31,928 nucleotides of DNA from a virus (IMGVR_UViG_3300032797_000633:1-31928), one strand, 5' to 3'. Positions 1 to 8,973 are shown, numbered from the stretch's first letter. The notes: a model not told the origin generated them from the letters alone. A program made the numbers and translations.

Positions 1-2410
1 ACTCGCGGCTCAGGTTCTCCAGCCTGCAGAAGGCATACCCATCCGCCGTATTAAACTTCGCGATCCCGGCGATCAGAGGCTGCTGGCCGAGTTCCGCCAC
101 CATCGTCGCGGGCTGGAAGCTGTTCTTAGCCGGGAACGAGAGATTCGGAAGGCCCAGGTAACCCCTGGTGAGTGCGTTCTGGACGGCCAAGGCGTCCCGA
201 AGCGCCGGTCTCCTCTCCTGCAACTCCTCAAAAGCAACCTGGGTCAGGTGCTCCAACATCCCCTTGATCTGCGGCTGGGTCACCTTCGTGGCAAAGGTTT
301 CCAACAGTTTGTACTTGGCCATGAGGACATTGTGGATGGCGGCATCCTCGAAGACCGGGACCCCCTGGATGGCTTTCAAATACTGGTCCCAGAGAAGGCG
401 CTTGATCGGGTCGAGGTTCCTGGTCAGCGGATTGGTGTCCACCCCCTTTATCCTGGCTCCCGCGAATGGTCCGAGGAGGCCCTTCATCCGTTGCTCCTCG
501 ACTTCGGTGAGTCGGAAATTCGTAGGCGTGACCGCCTCGTACATGGGTTCGAGATACAGTTTCCTGGAGAAACTCCTGACGTAGGTATGAGCCACCTTGT
601 CAAGGTCGAAGGAGTAGCCAGGAACGTCCTTCCGTGCCAGGAGGAAGTTGGCCCTGGTTGCCGTTCCTGTGGGCTTCCCGATGTCGTCCGGTGCCAAGGC
701 GATCTCCCAAGCCCTGTAGGCGTCCAAGTTCGGGAAGGTATGACTCATGTACCACCCGAAACTGCGGTCACCCTGACCGAGTGTCTGCAATTCCTTCCAT
801 CCTACGGACTTGCCCATCATTCCAAGGGCGTCGGCGGTTCGGTGCCAGCGGCGGACGGCTTCGGACACCTGTGCTCTCTGCTCGGGCGTCAGTCCAGCCT
901 CAGTGGTGTGCATGATCTGAGACTGCTCTTCCATCCATTGCTGTTTCAGTTCCCAGAACCTGCGGGTCTTCTGGGCCTCGATCAGAGCCTGATCGGCAGC
1001 GTCATAAGCGTCCATGCCAGGGGTGATGCCCATCTCGGGGAGGATGCGCAGGGCCTGGATCCTGGCGGTCTCCTCCGTCCGGGCCGCAAGCATGGCATCG
1101 GCCACCCTCTTCCGGTGCGTGGGATTGAGGTCGGCGACCCTTCCAGCGTGCTGGAGCAACTTCCGGTTGAGGGGCGCGAACGCCTCCTGAAGATAGGCGA
1201 GGCACCCATGGGCCAGGTCGCTGTAGTTATCCGCCGCGACCAGCACCCTCTGGATCAGCGGCTTTGGAAACATCCAGAAAGCGGGCCGGAAGAAGCCGAC
1301 AGCCGACCAGAGTTGTGCGCCGAGGGACGGGTAACCGCCCCCCCTGCTCGGGGGATCAGGCGGGACGGGTGGAGAGGGTGGCGGGGCGAACTCGCCCGGA
1401 GGCGCTGGCGGTTCGGCCGGCGGCGGAGAAGGAACCGCAACCTTCCGCGCATCTGGGGGCCTTGGCGGAGCCTTCTCACCCCTCAGGAAGGCACGGAAAT
1501 GGCCCGTCACCCTCTGAAAATAGCTCAATGCCTCCGGATCGCCAGCGGCCATTGGCTCGACTAAATGGGCACCGAAAGTCGCCGCGGGTAGCACGGGGTT
1601 GGCTGCCCTGAGTTCCTCGTTGAGATTGCTGGGGACAGCATGGAGCGCCAACTCATCGAGGGTCGGCGTGGCCTCGTGGATCATGCGGGGCTCACCCTGG
1701 CCGGTGATCGTCACCTTCGCGTTCTCTATCCGGTTCTGCAACTCCTCGTTGAGGGCCGACCCGGGCTGCCCGTAGAGGTCCTCCACGGTCGTCTCGACAG
1801 TGATCCTGCCCGTCCCCCTGGCCCTCTCCTGAAGGCGCTTGCCTTCCAGGTAGGAGGCGATGTCGCCCGCGACGACCTTGGCGTCTACCTGAGATCCGAT
1901 CCCACCTGTTGCCTGTAACTCCTCGTCGCCGAGGTCCACAGACGCCCGAATCAGGTCGGCCATGCTGGGGTTCCCCACGGTGTCCTCGGGACGCCCGTGG
2001 AACAGGTCGTCGGTGTAGTTTCTCAACGCTTCCTTGGCATCGAAGGCAATGACGCGGTCAGTTGGTTGGACGGTATCCAAGTGCCCAAGGACCATCCTTC
2101 CGAAGTCCGGGACTCTGGCCCCCGGACGCGGTTCCCTGGCGAGGGCGTCGGACGCTGTCTTCATGAATCCCGTGAATCGTTCCGGGCTCGCCCGGTTCGC
2201 CAGGAGAAGCTCAGCCATTGCCTTTTCCCCCGAGGTGGCTCCGACCAAGATCTCCTCAATTGGGGTTCCTGCGGCCAGCCCGCGTTCAACCTGCATGGCC
2301 AGTTTGATCCCCGGCTCCATCTCGGCGAGTCTGGTGCCCCGCTCGACCTTTGAGAGATTGCGCACATAAGGTGCCGCGGCAGCCAGCAACTTCGCGATCG
2401 CGGCGCTCAC
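1..2410 (-). CDS. Very large phage protein, polyvalent/ejection-associated, 3' end outside window
   Basis: The reading frame is open from a GTG at 2410 to the left edge (803 codons, no stop), so the protein is C-terminally incomplete. The GTG shares four bases (GTGA) with the stop of the upstream gene, which fixes the start and implies translational coupling. Residues 1-310 are mostly helical and charged. Residues about 314-359 are a proline-rich linker. Residues 360-803 are again helical, with a segment near 750-770 (GYLGLPNLSFPAKNSFQP) that resembles the N..QP-type motif I associate with very large phage polyvalent-protein domains; that likeness is from memory and weak. No catalytic motif was recognised. 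As the last visible gene after the ejection-type genes and the ParB-like gene, it is probably a virion-delivered or virion-internal protein. Function unknown. Confidence 0.72.
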   Translation of the reverse strand, partial: MSAAIAKLLAAAAPYVRNLSKVERGTRLAEMEPGIKLAMQVERGLAAGTPIEEILVGATSGEKAMAELLLANRASPERFTGFMKTASDALAREPRPGARVPDFGRMVLGHLDTVQPTDRVIAFDAKEALRNYTDDLFHGRPEDTVGNPSMADLIRASVDLGDEELQATGGIGSQVDAKVVAGDIASYLEGKRLQERARGTGRITVETTVEDLYGQPGSALNEELQNRIENAKVTITGQGEPRMIHEATPTLDELALHAVPSNLNEELRAANPVLPAATFGAHLVEPMAAGDPEALSYFQRVTGHFRAFLRGEKAPPRPPDARKVAVPSPPPAEPPAPPGEFAPPPSPPVPPDPPSRGGGYPSLGAQLWSAVGFFRPAFWMFPKPLIQRVLVAADNYSDLAHGCLAYLQEAFAPLNRKLLQHAGRVADLNPTHRKRVADAMLAARTEETARIQALRILPEMGITPGMDAYDAADQALIEAQKTRRFWELKQQWMEEQSQIMHTTEAGLTPEQRAQVSEAVRRWHRTADALGMMGKSVGWKELQTLGQGDRSFGWYMSHTFPNLDAYRAWEIALAPDDIGKPTGTATRANFLLARKDVPGYSFDLDKVAHTYVRSFSRKLYLEPMYEAVTPTNFRLTEVEEQRMKGLLGPFAGARIKGVDTNPLTRNLDPIKRLLWDQYLKAIQGVPVFEDAAIHNVLMAKYKLLETFATKVTQPQIKGMLEHLTQVAFEELQERRPALRDALAVQNALTRGYLGLPNLSFPAKNSFQPATMVAELGQQPLIAGIAKFNTADGYAFCRLENLSRE

Positions 2411-3168
2411 AGATCCTCCGATAGCCGGAACAGGAGTTCCCGATCGGAGATGAGGCCGGAAATCTGAGCCAACCGAAGCCTCTCCTGGCCGGTGGTTGTG
2501 AGTCGGAATCGGGTATCAGTCGGCACGGCCAAGTCACTGATCGACTCGGGCGGAAGGGTCTCAAGGATCTGCGTGAGGAGACTGCTGTTCTCAGGACGGT
2601 CCAACCCTTCCGCAGCGTCTTCCGTGGGAGCACAGCGGACCCTGTCCAGAAGGTCGGCGCAGGCGGCGCCGTCGGACTCGGCCTGCCCGAGAATCCGGTT
2701 CACATCCTCCGGCGTGTAGTTGGACAGTCTGGAGAACAGAACCCGATCCTTCCAGGTCTCGCAGCGGCCGTCCCGGACCCTCACCAGGACCGGGGCTTGG
2801 CGGCTTTCCAGTGCCCAGCGGGGCATTCCGTACTCCGCGACCTTTTCGCTGAGGTAACGAGAGTAGACATCATATCTCCTTTGGTCTCTCAGAATCCGCA
2901 AAGCCTCGAACCTCTTGTTACCGGCTTCCACCAGACCGTCCGGGCCGAGAACTGGCGGGCCGACCCAAGGCGTTGCCGCCCTGCTTACCAGAAGGGATGG
3001 GTCGAGGCGATCCGCCAGCGCGAAGATCGCTCGCTCCCTGTCCTCCGGCGTCAGATCCCTCCGGGTCATGTCTGGGTGCTGAAGGCCAGAGGAGATGTCG
3101 ATCAGTTCATAGTGACACGGCCACTTCTGGCCGAAGAGGTCATAGAGGATGGTGTCGCTGCCGGTCAT
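2407..3168 (-). CDS. DdrB-like ParB-superfamily domain protein
   Basis: The 253-residue product has the layout of the DdrB-like ParB domain found in phage and conjugative-element polyvalent proteins. Residues 71-91 (PPVLGPDGLVEAGNKRFEAL) carry the GPDG..E.GN.R..AL signature. It is followed by a Y..YL.E....YG segment (102-114) and the PVLVRVR strand (126-132). The GN-R motif corresponds to the ParB nucleotide/nuclease motif, but the usual GNGR or GNAR is GNKR here. ParB-superfamily domains bind or hydrolyse CTP or cut DNA; which, if any, applies is unknown. In known polyvalent proteins the domain is usually fused to others, whereas here it stands alone with a short helical C-terminus. Both ends overlap neighbours by four bases (ATGA with the 1283-residue gene, GTGA with the next), so it is part of one translated block. 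A GGAGGGG ribosome site precedes the ATG. Confidence 0.8.
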   Translation of the reverse strand: MTGSDTILYDLFGQKWPCHYELIDISSGLQHPDMTRRDLTPEDRERAIFALADRLDPSLLVSRAATPWVGPPVLGPDGLVEAGNKRFEALRILRDQRRYDVYSRYLSEKVAEYGMPRWALESRQAPVLVRVRDGRCETWKDRVLFSRLSNYTPEDVNRILGQAESDGAACADLLDRVRCAPTEDAAEGLDRPENSSLLTQILETLPPESISDLAVPTDTRFRLTTTGQERLRLAQISGLISDRELLFRLSEDL

Positions 3169-6100
3169 CGCGGCCCCTCCGCCGCCTCGATGCCAGCGTC
3201 GAGTTTCGGATTGGTGCCGACCTCCGGTCGGGGAACTCCAGCCCAGGTCCCGGCGTGCGCCGCGCCAACCTCCGGCTTCTGCCCGATAAGGGCTGGTCCG
3301 ACTTCCTCCGGCGGCCTCAGCGGCATCATGGCCGCGACCGGGATTCCACCACGCTCGAAGATCAGGGGTTTCATCGGCCCTCCCGGAACTGCCCGGATCC
3401 GATCCGGCTGCATTTTCGTTAGGACGATGTCGAGGTAGTCAGGATTCGCAGCCCAGAACGTGTCGGCCGCCCTGTTAGTAAACAGGACCATCGCCGGTTC
3501 AAGTCCGCGTTTCGGTACCTTGCCGATAACCCTGACCTCCATAGTCGCGGCATCGGCCATCTCACCAAAAAACTTCGCCAGCTGGTCCGCTGGCATCTCC
3601 GCGGCTTGTGGGCCTGCAAACCAGTCCCCAGGAATGACTCTCTTCGCCTGGCTGACATCGAGAAGTACGTGGCCATTCGTCACCCAGCGGTTACCAGGGA
3701 TGTAGGGACGGTTCTTCGACTTCGTGAAGTAACTGCCCTTGACGGTTCCCTTCACATAGGGCTCGAACGGCAAGGCGGAAATTTTCTCCGAGATAGTCGT
3801 CTCCTGCGCCTGCTGTTCCGCCAACTTTTTAGCCGCCGCTCTCTCTCTCGCTCGCGGCTGGTCTGGAACCGGAGGGGGCTTCGGGACGCGAATTGGCGCT
3901 GGCTCTGGCGGAATCGGGGGCGGTTCCTCTGGCGGCTTCGCCGCGGTCGCGGGCAACGGCTCAGGACCCGCCGGAGGGGGCGCGGCACCTTGCGTCTCGG
4001 GAGGGCCAGGAAGCCGAAGCCCCTCTCCAGTGACTGCTTCCGGCTTGGTGGGAATTTTCCTTCCCGCCCCTCGGAGCCTGACCTCTGTCCGCGACTGGAC
4101 TATCCGCACATCCTTAGGGTCAAAAATAACCAACTGGTCGGCCTTGAACTGTCCGGAGAATCGGGTCCACTTGACGAGGTTGGTCATTTCGACGCCAGCG
4201 TAGTGCTTTCTCGCCCACTCCCAGAGCCTCGGATCGTCCTTGGGGTACACCGCAACGCCAAGGTCCTGCCTGGCCTGATCGACCGCCCTGACCAGGTCCT
4301 CCGCAGACCCGATCTTCAGTATCGCCAGTTCCCCGAATTTGGGCACGGTAACCGGGACCGCCGTGAGGCGCCTGACCTTCTCTGGCCGTTCGATCCAAGT
4401 CTGGCTGTCGTAGTCAAAGTAGTTCCCACCAAGGGTCTGCTTGGACCACTCCTTATCCTCCAAGGAGAGGTAGACAGCCTCGCCCATTATGCCCCGGCCT
4501 ACCTTTTCTTCGGGTCCCAATCCGCCCACGGCCCAAACCGGCGGTCTCGTCGGATCATAGACACCCGACTCCACGATGGATTTAGCGTTCTCGGGAGTGG
4601 TGAAGTGGTAGAAGATCCTACCTTCGCCCTCAACCTCCATGGCTGCGCCCGGCACCTTTGCTGGGACAGGAGGTACGGCCTCGCCCCGGGCGGTCCGGGC
4701 CTCCCTCGACGAGAGAACCTTGTACCCCATCCTCTGACCGGCGGCCTGGGCGGCCTGGGAGGTCACGAACCCACCTTCGATCGCGTCTTTCGTCTTCGCG
4801 TTGATGATGACGTAGTTGGGATTCTGCTCAGTGTGCCCCAAACCCTTGGCGACGGTCGTCACCAAGGGCTTTTCGCGGTCCCTTCTCAATAGTCTGAGGC
4901 GTTCTCCCTCATTACGGACCCAGGACTCCCCAGCCTCCTGCGTGGTGAAACTGGGGATGTCGGGATACGTCTCACCGCCTTTGCCCCGAATCTGCCAAGT
5001 CCCGGGGTTGAACGGGTCCTCTGCAACGGTGAGTCCGCGCCGAAAGAGAAGCGCCTTCTCCACGTCCCCCAGCGGCGGAACCGATTCGGGGACTTCAACG
5101 AACTCAGAGGGGTGAGCTGGCGGCGGTTTCCCTGGTTCGGGCCCGGCGGCGGGGGACGGAGTCTCAGGAGGCATCAGTTTGAGGCGCTTCTGCCGGAGCT
5201 TCTCGGCGTACATGGCGTCCACGTCCTTGTAGAACGCAGTCTTCATCTCCGCCGTATACCCGGCCTCGTCCAGACCGACTTCCAGATCGCCTAGGACGCG
5301 GTCGTAGACGTCCATCCGGCCCTTCTTGGCCACTGCACCCTCGACCATCTCCCCTATGGCCTCTGGGAGCTTGCCCGCCTTCCGCAGAATCGCCCGTTCT
5401 GCTAGTTGCTGAATTGGCCCGTGACCAGCCTCGGCCCCCATAGTCCCCGTCTTTGCTAAGTGCTCAAGCGTTTCAGCCTCCTCATACAGCTCGTTGAGGT
5501 GGCGGATGGAGGATCTTGAAGACGCCAAACGATCGAGCGTTTCCAGGCTCGGCTCGTGGCCGGCCGTCGCCATCCGGACTTGGGTGAACCCTCCGATCCC
5601 CTCCTTGTTTGGGATCAGATATGTCGCAAAATCGGCCTGTGGGAGAAACAGGCGGGAGTCCCTCAACTGCCCTACATCTTTCATCATCTGGATGCGCCGG
5701 ATCTCCCGCTCCTTCGCCGGCATCCTCGCCCACTGCACCCCCTGGATTCCCTCGAAGGCCCAGAAGAGCGGATCGACCACCGGCATCATGTACTTGTAGA
5801 ACATTTTGCCGGGCTTCCCTGCCGAAGCGTTATCCAGGCCCCAAGTGGTGGTCACCGCATTGATGGCGCTCTCAAGTTCCGGGTTCCAGACCTTCTTGGT
5901 GACATCCCATTCCAGGAGGGTTTTGAGAACCGGATTGTGCCTGATAGCCACCTGGGCGAAGGCTTCTGGCCCCATGCTGGCGTAGGAGTCAGGATGCAGG
6001 AAGGCATCCTTGAATCTGGCGATGTCGTTGTAGGCCAAGGCAGCGTTGGCCGCGAGATAGGTCCGCATCGAGGTCTGGGTGATGGTTCCCTGAGCGGCCC

Positions 6101-7016
6101 GGGCGATGTGACCGAGGGTAAGCCCACCTTTCTGACCCGGAGGTCCGATCTCGACTTCAGGCAGTCCGAGCTTCTCGGCGGCCGCCATCGGTTTCTGGAT
6201 CATCCAATACGGACTGCCCCCACCCGCGGCAGAACCGAGAAGAACCGCGACGTTGAACTTGTTCCACGGGATTCCGACCAGCACCCTGCCTAGGGCCTTT
6301 TTGCTGAGGCCGTATTTCACTAGCGTGCCGAGGGTATTGAAGGGAAAGGGGAAGTTCGCGGCCGGCACCGGCGTCTTCGAGGCGATCCAAGCAAGGGCAC
6401 GGGGGACGGCCATCCTTCCGGCCCCGCCTAACATGGCAGAGACGCCGGAGACGGCAGCGCCAGCCAGGGTTGCGGGAACTGCCTGCCCGGCCACCGTGGG
6501 AAGATTCTCGAAGAAGGTCGGACGGATCAGTTCGTCGTCGGTTGCTCCCAGTTTCTTGAGACTCTCGTTCGCCGCGACCACGGCCTCCGGGGTCTTGTCC
6601 CACGCGGACGGCGCGAAGGCCATCTGCATGATTTCCTTCGCCGCGCCCCAGTCTCGTTCCGGGACGGCAGCCACGGCCTTGCGGATGGTCTCGGGGTCGT
6701 ATCCGTGACAGGCCCGATCAAGGAACCCCAGGGGCGTCGCCGCGTACTCCTCGTCCAGCGGTTCCCGCATGACCCACGTCTCTGCCCTACGCGGCGGCTC
6801 TGGTAGGTCCGGGTACTTCTCGCGGAACCCTCCCGTGATGGACTCGAACCAGTTCTCCCTGCTGGTGAAGTTCCTCACGTACTCCGGGTCAGCGGTCCGC
6901 TTGGCTACCCGATCGATGTAGGCATCGTAGGCCGTCGAATCCGGCGTGGCCGGGTCCAAGCGCATTTGGCGTTTGAGCAGCGCGGCAACCGCCGGATCTG
7001 TCCGAATCGCTGCCAT
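3165..7016 (-). CDS. Large multidomain ejection/polyvalent protein: ART-like and sliding-clamp-like domains
   Basis: A 1283-residue protein in the position of the largest podovirus ejection protein. Residues 1-610 are helical, with hydrophobic stretches at 174-212 and 254-273 that could insert in a membrane. A proline-rich spacer lies at 615-648. Residues about 655-770 hold two small alpha/beta segments I do not recognise. Residues about 799-976 look like an ADP-ribosyltransferase fold: IFYHFTTPENAKSIVESG (His804), GEAVYLSLED (Tyr849) and a final strand LVIFDPKDVRIV. The third catalytic residue could not be assigned. After a long proline-rich linker (1004-1053), residues 1072-1236 resemble one domain of a DNA-polymerase sliding clamp: WVTNGHVLLDV near 1111-1121 and a closing KPLIF...VAAMMPLR, like the VMPMRL end of bacterial DnaN. 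No lytic transglycosylase motif was seen. It starts directly after the stop of the previous gene (TAGATG). The domain calls are by eye. Confidence 0.85.
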   Translation of the reverse strand: MAAIRTDPAVAALLKRQMRLDPATPDSTAYDAYIDRVAKRTADPEYVRNFTSRENWFESITGGFREKYPDLPEPPRRAETWVMREPLDEEYAATPLGFLDRACHGYDPETIRKAVAAVPERDWGAAKEIMQMAFAPSAWDKTPEAVVAANESLKKLGATDDELIRPTFFENLPTVAGQAVPATLAGAAVSGVSAMLGGAGRMAVPRALAWIASKTPVPAANFPFPFNTLGTLVKYGLSKKALGRVLVGIPWNKFNVAVLLGSAAGGGSPYWMIQKPMAAAEKLGLPEVEIGPPGQKGGLTLGHIARAAQGTITQTSMRTYLAANAALAYNDIARFKDAFLHPDSYASMGPEAFAQVAIRHNPVLKTLLEWDVTKKVWNPELESAINAVTTTWGLDNASAGKPGKMFYKYMMPVVDPLFWAFEGIQGVQWARMPAKEREIRRIQMMKDVGQLRDSRLFLPQADFATYLIPNKEGIGGFTQVRMATAGHEPSLETLDRLASSRSSIRHLNELYEEAETLEHLAKTGTMGAEAGHGPIQQLAERAILRKAGKLPEAIGEMVEGAVAKKGRMDVYDRVLGDLEVGLDEAGYTAEMKTAFYKDVDAMYAEKLRQKRLKLMPPETPSPAAGPEPGKPPPAHPSEFVEVPESVPPLGDVEKALLFRRGLTVAEDPFNPGTWQIRGKGGETYPDIPSFTTQEAGESWVRNEGERLRLLRRDREKPLVTTVAKGLGHTEQNPNYVIINAKTKDAIEGGFVTSQAAQAAGQRMGYKVLSSREARTARGEAVPPVPAKVPGAAMEVEGEGRIFYHFTTPENAKSIVESGVYDPTRPPVWAVGGLGPEEKVGRGIMGEAVYLSLEDKEWSKQTLGGNYFDYDSQTWIERPEKVRRLTAVPVTVPKFGELAILKIGSAEDLVRAVDQARQDLGVAVYPKDDPRLWEWARKHYAGVEMTNLVKWTRFSGQFKADQLVIFDPKDVRIVQSRTEVRLRGAGRKIPTKPEAVTGEGLRLPGPPETQGAAPPPAGPEPLPATAAKPPEEPPPIPPEPAPIRVPKPPPVPDQPRARERAAAKKLAEQQAQETTISEKISALPFEPYVKGTVKGSYFTKSKNRPYIPGNRWVTNGHVLLDVSQAKRVIPGDWFAGPQAAEMPADQLAKFFGEMADAATMEVRVIGKVPKRGLEPAMVLFTNRAADTFWAANPDYLDIVLTKMQPDRIRAVPGGPMKPLIFERGGIPVAAMMPLRPPEEVGPALIGQKPEVGAAHAGTWAGVPRPEVGTNPKLDAGIEAAEGPR

Positions 7017-8348
7017 CTACTTCTTCTTCGTCGCCATGATCCTGTCACCAATGGGATTGTCTACAGGACCGAGGCTATCCTCGGGAGCCAACCCCTCGAT
7101 CGGCCCCGGAGTCCATCCCCTGGTCAGACCGCTGTTCAGAAGTCGGTCCCACTGAGTGCTGCCGGGCATCCCGTACTGCCCGACTCCGCCGACCCCCGGC
7201 GCGAACAGGTCCTCCATCTGCAACCGGAGTTCCTCCACCAGCCCCGGCCTCTCCGTCGCGTCATTCCAGCGCTCCCACGTCCGGTAACCGGGCGTACCGG
7301 GAAGGTTCGCCGAATCCCTGGCCTTCGTGATGATCTGCATGGTCGCGTCGCGGATGAACTGTTCCTTTCTCGCCGCATCCTTCCCGAAGTTGAATTGTAT
7401 GAGCGCCTTCACGGAGGGGTCCAACTTTGTCACGTCCCCCCCGCAAACCTGTATCTGCGCCGCGATCTCACCTGGGTAGGCGGCCACCGGCAATCCCCTG
7501 AAGTCGTCGATCGTTCCCGTTCGACCCCGGACCCGAGGTTCTTGCTGCGCCAGAGTCCCAAGAAGGGCGGGAAAACCGTGCATCGCCAGTTCCGGATTCA
7601 TCGCGTAGAGAGTGGAGAACATTTCCTGCGGTGTCTTCGCCTTCTTGAACTGCTCTGCTTGGGCTGCGCTGACGGCATCCTTGGAATCGAGCGCGGCGTG
7701 CATGGTAGCGCCGATGGCCCTGATCTCGGCCTCGAATCCGGGGTTGCCGCGAACCAAGAATCCGACTCCGGTGTCCAGTTCGGCGTGCGTCTTCCCCGCT
7801 CTGATGACGTCCATTCCCATGGTCGTCAGCATCTGTCTGGTCCGCACAGCCTCCGCCTGCTTCTGGGGGTTCACCACTTCGGCTCCGGGGGCCAGGCTGG
7901 CGCCTACTTCCCGGGCCATTAGCCCCAGATTCGCCTGCTGACTCTCCGGCGTGAGGGCCCCAAAAACCGTTTGCAACATCCCGAATCTCTGACCACGTTC
8001 CTGGGCGGCAAGTTGCCTCTTGGCGATCTCCACCCTCTGCCGTTCGATCTCTTGCTGGGCTGCGAACTCCGCAGCGGATCGCGCTCCCTTGAGGTGCCCC
8101 GCCAGGAACGCCGCAGCCGCCTCTGGCCCTTGCTTCGTCCTGCTCCCTAGGGCGTAGGCCAACCCGGTCAGGACGATGGGCAGTCCCCAAGACAGAAGGG
8201 CATCGTGATGCCTCTGGCGCTCCCCCTCTGGGAGGTTGTCGCCGGTGGTTGCTGCCCTGACCCCGCTGGGGAGGGAACCCCACGGATCCTGAACCGCAGA
8301 TCCGGGAGACTGAGCCGCCAGAAGAGGCAAGTTCACTTGCTTAGCCAT
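7017..8348 (-). CDS. Putative internal virion / DNA-ejection protein, medium size
   Basis: I place the start at ATG 8348 (MAKQVNLPLL), 7 bases after the upstream stop and preceded by GAGG at proper spacing. An upstream in-frame start at 8396 would run into the previous gene. The 443-residue product has one hydrophobic segment at about residues 50-69 (LLSWGLPIVLTGLAYALGSR), then an alanine/glutamine-rich amphipathic helix region (about 75-125). The rest is helical, and the C-terminus is lysine-rich (ATKKK). No enzyme motif was recognised. Its size and place between a roughly 200-residue gene and a very large gene match the ejection-protein trio of podoviruses (P22 gp7/gp20/gp16, T7 gp14/gp15/gp16). 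Such proteins sit inside the capsid and form a channel in the cell envelope during infection. The assignment is by gene order and composition only. Confidence 0.8.
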   Translation of the reverse strand: MAKQVNLPLLAAQSPGSAVQDPWGSLPSGVRAATTGDNLPEGERQRHHDALLSWGLPIVLTGLAYALGSRTKQGPEAAAAFLAGHLKGARSAAEFAAQQEIERQRVEIAKRQLAAQERGQRFGMLQTVFGALTPESQQANLGLMAREVGASLAPGAEVVNPQKQAEAVRTRQMLTTMGMDVIRAGKTHAELDTGVGFLVRGNPGFEAEIRAIGATMHAALDSKDAVSAAQAEQFKKAKTPQEMFSTLYAMNPELAMHGFPALLGTLAQQEPRVRGRTGTIDDFRGLPVAAYPGEIAAQIQVCGGDVTKLDPSVKALIQFNFGKDAARKEQFIRDATMQIITKARDSANLPGTPGYRTWERWNDATERPGLVEELRLQMEDLFAPGVGGVGQYGMPGSTQWDRLLNSGLTRGWTPGPIEGLAPEDSLGPVDNPIGDRIMATKKK

Positions 8349-8355
8349 GACGACC

Positions 8356-8973
8356 TCACAGGGCTGCCTGGCCCATGGTTTGCCCGAGGGATGCAAAGAA
8401 ACTCAGCCAGTCGTAGGGTTCCTCGGTCTTGGCATATCCGGTCGTCCGAGTCGTCCCAAGCACCCTGGCAGTTCGCAACCGCAGCTCCGTCAGGTCCCGC
8501 AGGAGTTGCGGATTCGCCGCCCACTGGGCCATCTGCAACCTCGCCGCCCGGTTGGCCGTCGAGCCCTGGTAAATCTGCTCGGCTGTGCCCGCCTGCGCCC
8601 TCGCGGCCAGCGAAGCATACTGCCGGAGAAGTTCCCTCTGACCGATGCCAAGGGCCCTCCCGTAGTTGCTCGATCCTAGAAGCCCTCGGTTGGCCATCTC
8701 GGCCGCGGTCTGCCTCTGAAAATCCTCGAACACTCCGCCCATCTCTTCCCTGGCCGCCCCGAGGGATGTCCTCTCCGCCTGCGCCGCGAGGCTCAAAAGG
8801 TCCTGACTAGGCCCCAACCCGAAGAGGTCGCCACCCCGCAGGCCCCCGGCGATGGACCTGTAGATTCCCAAAGCCAACTGCCGCAAAAGGACCTCTTCCG
8901 GCGACTCTGCCGCCGCCTGAATCTGCTGTTCTGTCCTGACAGTTTCGTCGGTCCATTTCTTGGTAACAGGCAT
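8356..8973 (-). CDS. Putative small internal virion / ejection protein
   Basis: 205 residues, ATG at 8973 preceded by AGGAGG five bases upstream; this site overlaps the region just after the stop of the spike gene. The protein is almost entirely helical and rich in Ala, Gln, Arg and Leu. Its central glycine-containing patch (ANRGLLGSSNYGRALG, near residues 93-108) is of the type seen in small podovirus internal proteins. The C-terminus (DWLSFFASLGQTMGQAAL) is amphipathic. There is no signal peptide and no catalytic motif. By position and length it corresponds to the first member of the ejection trio (T7 gp14 or P22 gp7 class, about 200 residues). This is inference; no specific family signature was identified. 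Confidence 0.78.
   Translation of the reverse strand: MPVTKKWTDETVRTEQQIQAAAESPEEVLLRQLALGIYRSIAGGLRGGDLFGLGPSQDLLSLAAQAERTSLGAAREEMGGVFEDFQRQTAAEMANRGLLGSSNYGRALGIGQRELLRQYASLAARAQAGTAEQIYQGSTANRAARLQMAQWAANPQLLRDLTELRLRTARVLGTTRTTGYAKTEEPYDWLSFFASLGQTMGQAAL

Noticed and set aside
248-1564. Long plus-strand open frame opposite the 803-residue gene
   Set aside because: It is codon-aligned antisense to the minus-strand gene, which overlaps its neighbour correctly. In GC-rich DNA such antisense frames stay open by codon bias. The product is Arg/Pro/Gly-rich without motifs.
3606-4892. 428-codon plus-strand frame opposite the effector domains
   Set aside because: Antisense shadow of the 1283-residue gene; the translation is low-complexity Arg/Leu/Gly, with no ribosome site of note.
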